A stretch of DNA of 64,000 nt from an uncultured Latescibacterota bacterium. Its GTDB lineage: Bacteria > Latescibacterota > UBA2968. Below the pieces are notes generated by a model. That model saw nothing but the letters and a program-made list of their open reading frames with translations, did not search any database and was not told where the DNA came from. Numbering within the stretch: position 1 is the first letter of the stretch; each line of letters opens with the position of its first letter. Positions 33,441-40,462 of the stretch are shown here, in pieces. The position numbers and the translations under genes were made by a program. The stretch covers positions 2,680,394 through 2,744,393 of the forward strand of contig OY282377.1 of the NCBI GenBank assembly GCA_958295785.1. Direction: 5' to 3'.

Positions 33441-33856
33441 CCTCCTTTCTTTAACGTGTGTTTGCCTTTGTTGTTGCGAAAACAAAAAAACGTTACTGCT
33501 TTCGCCCTTTTTATATGCAAGATGTGTGCCAGAAATTTTTTAGGCAAAAAAAAGCACTTGAAAATGATGCAAGTGCTTGAGAAACAAAGAGATAAAATTT
33601 GGCGCGCATTAAATTTGCAAAAGCGACATTGAGGCCAAGTGCATTCAACAGGATACACCTATCATTGATTCTTTGACTAAAACAAACATAACTCACTGAT
33701 TCATAGAAAGTTAAACCAAAGTGCATACACAAGGACGCACCAAATACGTCGGGATACACCCCTTCAACGAGCCGATTATGTGACTAAAATAACACCTAAC
33801 CTCCTGATTTATAGAAAGATGGATAACGCACATACACGAGGACACCCCGTTCACAG
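33302..33856. other. Gene-free 555-bp region before the response regulator's 3' end
   Basis: Contains the remnant of a third small membrane protein (33299-33440), a minus-strand terminator (33544-33578) and copy L of the ~370-bp duplicated element (about 33497-33873). It is visibly richer in A and T than the surrounding genes. Open frames here are not credible genes. Confidence 0.7.
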
Positions 33857-33873
33857 CTATCTCACCGCCAAAC
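33497..33873. repeat. Duplicated ~370-bp element, left copy
   Basis: Nearly identical to about 43030-43399. It comprises the last codons of the response regulator, two degenerate tandem sub-repeats of ~107 bp (both with CTGATT(C/T)ATAGAAAG and GCATACAC-AGGAC sequences) and the GCACTTG terminator hairpin. It follows the response regulator's stop on the minus strand. Confidence 0.9.
33544..33578 (-). terminator. Rho-independent terminator after the response regulator
   Basis: Stem AAGCACTTG / CAAGTGCTT with a 9-nt loop; on minus it is followed by a T8 run. It is part of the duplicated element and related to the hairpins at 43079-43112 and 44573-44603. Confidence 0.8.
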
Positions 33874-35212
33874 GGGTGATCTTCTTCTGCAACCCACTGC
33901 GCGTCAGGCCCAATGCTTTTGCCGTCTGCGTGATATTGCCCGCGTATTTCTCGAGCGCGTCTCGAATCACCTGTTTTTCATAAGCTGCGACTCGCGCTTG
34001 CAAATGCCCTTCGGCTTTGACAGAAGCATGAGACGCCGCGCTCACTATGGATTCTGGTAAATCCGCGCGCTGAATCACCGCGCTGTCGGATAGGGCGACG
34101 ACCTGTTCCATCACATGCATCAATTCACGCACATTGCCCGGCCAAGAATGGGCACGCAACACAGAGAGCGCGTCGCGCGATAGGCCCGTTATCGCCTTGG
34201 CCTGAGCCTCGGCAAAGTGGGTCAAAAAGTGATGGGCGAGAAGATCGATGTCTTCTGGACGCTGGCGCAACGGCGGCAGGTGAATCTCAATCGTGTTGAT
34301 CCGATAAAACAAATCCTCCCGAAACGCGCCTTTTGCAATCAACGCCTTCAGATCCTGATTCGTCGCGCAGATGAGACGCATGTCGATCTCGACCTCGCGG
34401 TTGCTACCCACCTTGCGAATTTGGTGATCCTCCAACACGCGCAAAAATTTCACCTGAAGAGACATCGGCAGTTCCCCAATTTCATTGAGGAAAAACGTCC
34501 CCCCACGCGCATGTTCGATCAACCCCGTGCGATCTTGTTTCGCATCGGTGAACGCCCCTTTGACATGCCCGAACAACTCGCTTTCGACCAACGACTCGGG
34601 CATGCCCCCGCAGTTGAGCGCGAGAAATGGCATTTCGCGCCGCGCGCTGTGGGCGTGAATCCCGCGTGCCACCAATTCCTTCCCGGTCCCACTCTCCCCC
34701 GTGATCAGCACCTGGGCATCCAAATCGCTGACTTTTCGCATCAGGTCAAAAACCCGCGCCATCGCCGCGCTCTTGCCGATGATGTTCTCGAACCGAACTC
34801 GCGTTGCCAACACCTGCTTCAGCACCCGGTTTTCCACCTTCAACCGCCGCGCCTTCAATGCCTGCTCTATCGCGATCACGAGTGCTTCAAGTTCAAACGG
34901 CTTCTGGATAAAATCGGATGCCCCGGCCTTGAGCGCCGCGATGGCCTTGTCAATGGTGCCATAGCCGGTGATGACGAGCACCGCCGCATCCGGGTCGCGT
35001 GCCAAAATGCGTTTGAGCACCGCCATGCCATCCATGCCGGGCATCTTCAAATCCACAACGGTCACATCTGGGGCTTCCGCATCGAACTGCGCGAGGCCCT
35101 CCTGTCCCGATGCAGCGGTGACAACCGCATACCCCTCGGCGGTCAAAAACCCGTGACAACCGCGCAACAGATCGACCTCGTCATCTACCAATAGAATTTT
35201 CGTTTTGTCCAT
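33857..35212 (-). CDS. NtrC-family sigma-54-dependent response regulator
   Basis: A 451-residue protein. The intact receiver has the acidic pair Asp10/Asp11, phosphoacceptor Asp54 ('[11 protein letters not shown]'), Thr82 and Lys104. The AAA+ domain has Walker A 'GESGTGKEL', the sigma-54 loop in 'GAFTDA' form (219-224) instead of GAFTGA, and Walker B '[11 protein letters not shown]' with Asn243 where Asp is nearly invariant. A Fis-type helix-turn-helix ('[21 protein letters not shown]') closes it. Its likely partner is the kinase at 43384-44562: a 3' fragment of a kinase identical in type directly precedes it and supplies its GGAG ribosome-binding site. Targets may include the intervening exported-protein genes, but no -24/-12 promoter was found there by eye. 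Confidence 0.9.
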   Translation of the reverse strand: MDKTKILLVDDEVDLLRGCHGFLTAEGYAVVTAASGQEGLAQFDAEAPDVTVVDLKMPGMDGMAVLKRILARDPDAAVLVITGYGTIDKAIAALKAGASDFIQKPFELEALVIAIEQALKARRLKVENRVLKQVLATRVRFENIIGKSAAMARVFDLMRKVSDLDAQVLITGESGTGKELVARGIHAHSARREMPFLALNCGGMPESLVESELFGHVKGAFTDAKQDRTGLIEHARGGTFFLNEIGELPMSLQVKFLRVLEDHQIRKVGSNREVEIDMRLICATNQDLKALIAKGAFREDLFYRINTIEIHLPPLRQRPEDIDLLAHHFLTHFAEAQAKAITGLSRDALSVLRAHSWPGNVRELMHVMEQVVALSDSAVIQRADLPESIVSAASHASVKAEGHLQARVAAYEKQVIRDALEKYAGNITQTAKALGLTRSGLQKKITRLAVR

Positions 35213-35215
35213 CGT

Positions 35216-35353
35216 TCACTCCATTTCATCTATGGGAAGGCAAATCCGAAACGCGCTACCATTGCCCGGTTGACTGCTCACCTCGAGGCGTCCCTCGTGC
35301 TTTTGAATCAACCCATAACTCACCGACAAACCCAAGCCCGTGCTTTGTCCACC
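35216..35353 (-). pseudogene. 3' fragment of a histidine kinase gene
   Basis: On minus this encodes 'GLSVSYGLIQKHEGRLEVSS' then '...FRICLPIDEME' and a stop, matching the last ~40 residues of the kinase at 43384-44562 (G2 box and C-terminal strand). Similarity stops near 35350, where a different sequence (the permease downstream region) begins. The fragment ends 4 nt before the response regulator start, as expected of a former HK-RR operon. Its own ending 'IDEME' probably represents the original kinase C-terminus. Confidence 0.85.
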
Positions 35354-35380
35354 TCTGAAATGTGCTGGCGCAAATGGGTA

Positions 35381-36265
35381 TTACTCATATCGGAGTGCCT
35401 GGACTGGATTTTGACGGATCACTTTGAGGATGTGTCCCAAAATGGTCAGTTGTGCAATGCCATACGTCAATGCGCCAACGAAGATAAAAACGCCGATGCC
35501 CAAGTCCATGTGGTAGGCAAAGGTGGTGGTCAACCACTCGTTCATGATCCAATAGGCCGCAGGCCAAGCGATGGCATTGGCGAGCAAAAGCAGTTTGGCA
35601 AAGTCTTTCGACAGCAGCCAGACCAAATACCTCTCGGAAGCCCCCAACACTTTGCGGACACCGATCTCTTTCGTGCGTTGCACAACCGCCAGCGAAGCCA
35701 ATCCGAACAGACCCAAACACGAGATGATGAGGAAAAACAAAGCCGAATGGCTGACGATCTCGCGCCATCGGTCTTCTTGTTCATACTGCCGGTGCAGATT
35801 GCGGTCCAAAAATGAAAATTGAAAGCGTCCGGACGGGACAATGGCTTTCCATGTTTCTTTGAGCATATCCAGTGTGTCGGATAGTTGATCGGAACGCATG
35901 TGGACGAAAAACGCCGGCCAATTATTGAATTGGCTCATCTGCAAGACCACGGGCTGAATCGGTTCGTACAGGGCATCGGTGTGAAAATCGCGCACGATGC
36001 CGATGATCACGGGGTCTTTTAGATTCGCGCCCTCAATTGAACCGAAGGCACCTGCTTCGCCATTGGGGAGCAGTCTTTGCTTCACCACGCGAAAGAGTTC
36101 GTCCTCGTTTTGGTGAAAGCCGTCAGACGCCCATTCGTGTTTGACAAACAAAGCCATCATGAGACAACACGCAAGCCCGAGTCCAAGCCCAAACAGGTTG
36201 ATGAAGGTGTAGAGCTTGTGCCGCATCAAATAGCGAATCGCAACGACAAAGTAATTTTTGACCAT
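35381..36265 (-). pseudogene. ABC transporter permease (FtsX/MacB-like) with internal deletion
   Basis: The 294 residues read as the two ends of a usually ~780-800-residue MacB-like permease. The first ~60 residues ('YFVVAIRYLMRHKLYTFINL', TM1, 'HEWASDGFHQNEDELFRVVK') are joined, after a short linker, to the last ~210 residues ('PVIIGIVRDFHTDALYEPIQ', then the FtsX domain 'LGLFGLASLAVVQRTKEIGV', 'RKVLGASERYLVWLLSKDF', ending 'NPVQALRYE'). The central periplasmic domain, middle TM helices and first FtsX domain are missing. The frame is intact and the start has AAGGAAAGG upstream, so a shortened protein may be made, but it is unlikely to transport. No ABC ATPase gene is nearby. Confidence 0.75.
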
Positions 36266-36289
36266 GACCTTTCCTTCCTTGAGCACTTG

Positions 36290-36532
36290 TTATGCAACAG
36301 CCATCTGATTTTTGATGTGCGCCTCATATTTGTTCTTCATCGCGCCTGCAATGTCCGTGTCTAATGTACATACTTTAGACTGCGGCTGGTACCTGAAACA
36401 CCCGCCCATGCACGTAGGCAAATTCTTGCAATATAGACATTCCTTATCCTGAAAAATAACGAGCATTCCCAAAATAGATTCCAGAGCTACGACCCTTTCA
36501 TTTTGAAATGCGACTGCGTGCGCCTCATTCAT
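36290..36532 (-). pseudogene. Orphan SPASM-domain fragment of a radical-SAM peptide maturase
   Basis: The 80 residues contain Cys32-x2-Cys35-x5-Cys41-x3-Cys45-x9-Cys55 ('ECLYCKNLPTCMGGC'), exactly the second half of the SPASM auxiliary cluster-binding motif (CX2CX5CX3C-gap-C), followed by a short helical tail. The radical-SAM core with CxxxCxxC is absent. The first six residues ('MNEAHA') come from the tandem-repeat junction shared with the exported paralogues, and 'LESILGMLV' matches the small membrane proteins at DNA level (24 of 26 bases identical to 33272-33297). It is thus a chimera. It precedes the truncated permease; radical-SAM/SPASM plus ABC permease combinations are typical of modified-peptide systems, so this may be a ruined one. 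Confidence 0.7.
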
Positions 36533-37445
36533 CGCTGAATCCTTGGTTCTTGCCCAAGTGCTCCAAGAAGGCTTCCACTTCACCTTCCACCTTACCCTGA
36601 ACCAGATTCAGTTCGTTTTTCAACGCGATGAAAGCGGTCTGATCTAAGTCCTTAGAAATGTGGAGCAATGCCGCATCCTTTTTGTCTTTGTTGACCCACC
36701 CCCATGTCTCGGCCATATCGAGAAAGGCTTCAAACTGCGCTTTGGGACTGGCATCCCCCAAACTGCCGGGCGCGAGCGTCTGACCCTTGAGGCCCTCTAC
36801 ATTAGGCGGATAAACCCCGAGTTCATCTATTGGTCCAATAGAGGAATTAACCGTTCGAGCACGACCTTGAGAGTAACAGATTGCAATGACAGGACCGAGT
36901 TTGCTCACGAGCGTCAAAGAAATAGATTCACCAGGAGGGATATGGCCTCCCAATGATCCCCAAAATGCCCATTTGGGTGAACCGGGCGGAGGCTCATTGG
37001 TAGAGTAGTAACGCCAGGGTTCAGGTGTTTCAGTGCGAAGAACCAAATTTCGATCTATATCTAACGCAAATACAACTAAGGGCTGAACGCTGTCTTTGCT
37101 GTTGACGAGGTGGTACGTATAGGTGTATTCGTCGTTTTCTTCATCATAGACCACCGTGCATGCCACGGTCACGTCAAGCCGATTAGAGGGTTCATAAAGC
37201 AAATCGACATACGTGCTGTCGGTCTGCCAATACCGATAGGTATAAAGCCCCGTTTTTGCATCATACGTCACCTCATGCTTTTTTTCAGCGAGATCATAGC
37301 CATCATGTCGCTTTGGATTCGGCACCTCGATGACTGTGGCACCGAGCTTGATCTCTCGGTGAATTTTGTTGAGTGGCTTGCGCTCTGCCATGCCTGAACC
37401 GGTTGCAAGCAGCATTACCAAGGTTGCAAAGATAATCGCTTTCAT
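36525..37445 (-). CDS. Exported protein, tandem paralogue 3 of 3
   Basis: A 306-residue protein of unknown family with a Sec signal peptide ('IIFATLVMLLATGSGMAERK', cleavage near AERK). The N-terminal and central parts are beta-rich ('YDAKTGLYTYRYWQTDSTYV', 'EYTYTYHLVNSKDSVQPLVV'), reminiscent of anchor or choice-of-anchor beta-sandwich proteins. A conserved alpha-helical tail ('FLDMAETWGWVNKDKKDAAL', 'ALKNELNLVQGKVEGEVEAF') resembles FIMAH-type C-terminal helices. Compared with the other copies it varies only in a block at ~125-225. The stop overlaps the start of the SPASM fragment. Function unknown; it is probably secreted or periplasmic. Confidence 0.7.
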   Translation of the reverse strand: MKAIIFATLVMLLATGSGMAERKPLNKIHREIKLGATVIEVPNPKRHDGYDLAEKKHEVTYDAKTGLYTYRYWQTDSTYVDLLYEPSNRLDVTVACTVVYDEENDEYTYTYHLVNSKDSVQPLVVFALDIDRNLVLRTETPEPWRYYSTNEPPPGSPKWAFWGSLGGHIPPGESISLTLVSKLGPVIAICYSQGRARTVNSSIGPIDELGVYPPNVEGLKGQTLAPGSLGDASPKAQFEAFLDMAETWGWVNKDKKDAALLHISKDLDQTAFIALKNELNLVQGKVEGEVEAFLEHLGKNQGFSDE

Positions 37446-37455
37446 TGCGTGCGCC

Positions 37456-38385
37456 TCATTCATCGCTGAATCCTTGGTTCTTGCCCAAGTGCTCCAAGAA
37501 GGCTTCCACTTCACCTTCCACCTTACCCTGAACCAGATTCAGTTCGTTTTTCAACGCGATGAAAGCGGTCTGATCCAAGTCCTTGGAAATGTGGAGCAAT
37601 GCCGCGTCTTTTTTGTCTTTGTTGACCCACCCCCATGTCTCGGCCATATCGAGAAAGGCTTCAAACTGTGCTTTGGGACTGGCATCCCCCAAACTGCCGG
37701 GCGCGAGCGTCTGACCCTTGAGGCCCTCTTTATTTGTTGAGGGAACTCCAAGCTCATCTATTTCTAAGTCAGGGTGGTCGGGATGAATAAAAGTTTGACC
37801 AGAACCTTTGGAGTAACAGGTTGCGATGACAGGACCGAGTTTGCTCGCGAGCGTCAAAGAAATAGATTCGCCAGGGAATATAGGACCATTTAATTCACCC
37901 CAAAATGCCCATTTGGGTGAACCGGGCGGAGGCTCACCTTTAGAAAAATAATACCATGTTGTAGGTGTTTCAGTGCGAAGGACCAAATTTCGATCTATAT
38001 CTAACGCAAATACAACTAAGGGCTGAACGCTGTCTTTGCTGTTGACGAGGTGGTACGTATAGGTGTATTCGTCGTTTTCTTCATCATAGACCACCGTGCA
38101 TGCCACGGTCACATCCAGTCGATTGAATGGCTCATAAAGCAAATCGACATACGTGCTGTCGGTCTGCCAATACCGATAGGTATAAAGCCCCGTTTTTGCA
38201 TCATACGTCACCTCATGCTTTTTTTCAGCGAGATCATAGCCATCATGTCGCTTTGGATTCGGCACCTCGATGACTGTGGCACCGAGCTTGATCTCTCGGT
38301 GAATTTTGTCGAGTGGCTTGCGCTCTGCCAGGCCTGAACCGGTCGCGAGTACCAGCATCAGGGTTGCAAAGATAATCGCTTTCAT
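37456..38385 (-). CDS. Exported protein, tandem paralogue 2 of 3
   Basis: A 309-residue protein nearly identical to its neighbours outside a central variable block (here 'TPTTWYYFSKGEPPPGSPKW', 'SGQTFIHPDHPDLEIDELGV'). Signal peptide 'IIFATLMLVLATGSGLAERK'. The start codon follows a GAGGCGCACGC sequence shared by paralogue 3 and by the chimeric SPASM fragment, so it forms part of the repeat junction. Concentrated variation in an otherwise conserved protein suggests a ligand-binding or surface-exposed patch. Confidence 0.7.
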   Translation of the reverse strand: MKAIIFATLMLVLATGSGLAERKPLDKIHREIKLGATVIEVPNPKRHDGYDLAEKKHEVTYDAKTGLYTYRYWQTDSTYVDLLYEPFNRLDVTVACTVVYDEENDEYTYTYHLVNSKDSVQPLVVFALDIDRNLVLRTETPTTWYYFSKGEPPPGSPKWAFWGELNGPIFPGESISLTLASKLGPVIATCYSKGSGQTFIHPDHPDLEIDELGVPSTNKEGLKGQTLAPGSLGDASPKAQFEAFLDMAETWGWVNKDKKDAALLHISKDLDQTAFIALKNELNLVQGKVEGEVEAFLEHLGKNQGFSDE

Positions 38386-38395
38386 TGCGTGCGCC

Positions 38396-39316
38396 TCATT
38401 CATCGCTGAATCCTTGGTTCTTGCCCAAGTGCTCTAAGAAGGCTTCCACTTCCCCTTCCACCTTACCCTGAACCAGATTCAGTTCGTTTTTCAATGCGAT
38501 GAAAGCGGTCTGATCCAAGTCCTTGGAAATGTGGAGCAATGCCGCATCCTTTTTGTCTTTGTTGACCCACCCCCATGTCTCGGCCATATCGAGAAAGGCT
38601 TCAAACTGTGCTTTGGGACTGGCATCCCCCAAACTGCCGGGCGCGAGCGTCTGACCTTTTAGACCCTCTACATTAGGCGGATAAACCCCAAGCCCATCTA
38701 TTGGTCCAATCGGAGACTTAACAGGTTGACCATAACCTTTGGAATAACAGGTTGCAATGACAGGACCGAGTTTGCTCACGAGCGTCAAAGAAATAGATTC
38801 ACCAGGAGGGATATGTCCTCCCAATGATCCCCAAAATGCCCATTTGGGTGAACCGGGCGGAGGCTCATTGGTAGAGTGGTAACGCCAGGGTTCAGGTGTT
38901 TCAGTGCGAATTGCTACACTGTAGTCTATATCTAAAGCGAATATCCATAAAGGCTGGACGCTGTCCTTACTGTTGACAAGGTGGTACGTATAGGTGTATT
39001 CGTCGTTTTCTTCATCATAGACCACCGTGCATGCCACGGTCACATCCAGTCGATTGAATGGCTCATAAAGCAAATCGACATACGTGCTGTCGGTCTGCCA
39101 ATACCGATAGGTATAAAGCCCCGTTTTTGCATCATACGTCACCTCATGCTTTTTTTCAGCGAGATCATAGCCATCATGCCGCTTTGGATTCGGCACCTCG
39201 ATGACTGTGGCACCGGGCTTGATCTCTCGGTGAATTTTGTCGAGTGGCTTGCGCTCTGCCATGCCCGAATCGGCTACAAGCAAGAGCATCAGGGTTGCAA
39301 ATATCATTGTCCTCAT
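38396..39316 (-). CDS. Exported protein, tandem paralogue 1 of 3
   Basis: A 306-residue protein and first of the array in transcription order. Its leader differs slightly ('MRTMIFATLMLLLVADSGMA') and it has its own GAAAGGAG ribosome-binding site, so it is the likely founder copy. The central region matches paralogue 3 more than paralogue 2 ('GSLGGHIPPGESISLTLVSK', 'IGPIDGLGVYPPNVEG'), showing mosaic exchange between copies. Unit length is 931-940 bp. Function unknown. Confidence 0.7.
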   Translation of the reverse strand: MRTMIFATLMLLLVADSGMAERKPLDKIHREIKPGATVIEVPNPKRHDGYDLAEKKHEVTYDAKTGLYTYRYWQTDSTYVDLLYEPFNRLDVTVACTVVYDEENDEYTYTYHLVNSKDSVQPLWIFALDIDYSVAIRTETPEPWRYHSTNEPPPGSPKWAFWGSLGGHIPPGESISLTLVSKLGPVIATCYSKGYGQPVKSPIGPIDGLGVYPPNVEGLKGQTLAPGSLGDASPKAQFEAFLDMAETWGWVNKDKKDAALLHISKDLDQTAFIALKNELNLVQGKVEGEVEAFLEHLGKNQGFSDE

Positions 39317-39360
39317 TGTGTGCTCCTTTCAAGTTGGGGTTTCATGAAAACAGCCCTTTC

Positions 39361-40445
39361 TCATTGTTGAAAGTGAAGGTGTGGCGCGTCTGAATCGACC
39401 TCATCATGAAAAGTACTTTCGAGAATCATTATTTTGTCTCTGAGAAAATTCCACTTCGGGTCATTCCTTCCACTCACTGTAGTTGGATAAATATCCACAT
39501 TTTTGCCTTCCCGATGTGCCTTATGAGGCCGTGCCCATGTTTCCATGTAATCATACAAACCGCCATATCTCAAAGAGCCGTCATTCACGGTGAGATTTTC
39601 ATTGTATTCTGTATAATAGAGTTTCGCAAGAGAATCTATGCGGGTCTTGGTGGTCGGGGTGACCCAGTGAATGTTTTCGGCGCGATGTCGGGTATTATGA
39701 CCCGTTAAAAACATACCCGTTCCACCCGTGATTTCTACCAAGCCATCGTGTCTGTTTTCAAAGGTCATGGGCAAGGATCCCGTTTCATTATCTCGCGGGT
39801 CTCGCCAATTAACGGTCACAACCGTTCTGCCCGCGGCTTCTGGGCCGCGATAGAAAAACCGAACACGCCATTGTCATTTGTGGTGCCGTCATCAACACTC
39901 GTGGCCCCCCGACACAGGACCTTACTGTTGTCGGGGGCGTGATGGTGTCCATAGTGGGGCGCGGTTTCTCTCGTCTTGGTAATTGAAGTGATCAGCAGAT
40001 CGTTAAAAATCGGTTTGGTCCAAACGATTAGATCGCGCTTGCGTATATTCGAAAACCCTCTCGGCGCACAATCAATCGTGGTTGATTGACCAGGCGCGAG
40101 TTCGAGATGTACTTCTAATGGCATAGCAGAAGCAGGGATTGATTCCCATAAATTTGCAGTGGGATCCCAACGATATGGATTCCCAAAAAGATCGACATGC
40201 CACCAAGGTGAGCCTACATGGTGGTAAATATCTTCATTGACCGGAGGGGCAGCCGCAACCACTTCAATTTCGGGCAACGTACCGCAATCAATAGCCCACG
40301 TTTGAGATGTGTAATTCCATACCCACCAACAACCAGATCCAATGGGCCTTCGGCGATGATAGCTCGCATCAATGCCTTGCGCGATGTCCGTGCCAAACAA
40401 CACGAGGCCGAGGCCAACGGACAAAATGTAGAGGTATTTTTTCAT
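39361..40445 (-). pseudogene. Exported LAS-type (M15/M74-like) metallopeptidase, frameshifted
   Basis: A signal peptide ('YILSVGLGLVLFGTDIAQG') begins the frame at 40445, which stops at 39816 after a meaningless tail. Shifting frame near the T5 run (minus strand; A5 at 39854-39858) restores 'FYRGPEAAGRTVVTVNWRDP', which leads into the second frame (39819-39361). That part carries 'HREGKNVDI' (His-x6-Asp) and a C-terminal 'HLHFQQ' (His-x-His), the zinc ligands of LAS peptidases such as MepA/VanY, plus 'DGSLRYGGLYDYMETWARPHK'. The whole would be a ~360-residue secreted cell-wall-type peptidase with an N-terminal beta domain. One extra base breaks it, either a real mutation or a homopolymer error. 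Confidence 0.65.
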
Positions 40446-40462
40446 TGCAAAACTCCTCGCGT

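Noticed and set aside
36525-39316. The exported triplet as RiPP precursor peptides for the SPASM protein
   Set aside because: They are full-size proteins with Sec signal peptides and conserved folds, not short leader-core peptides.
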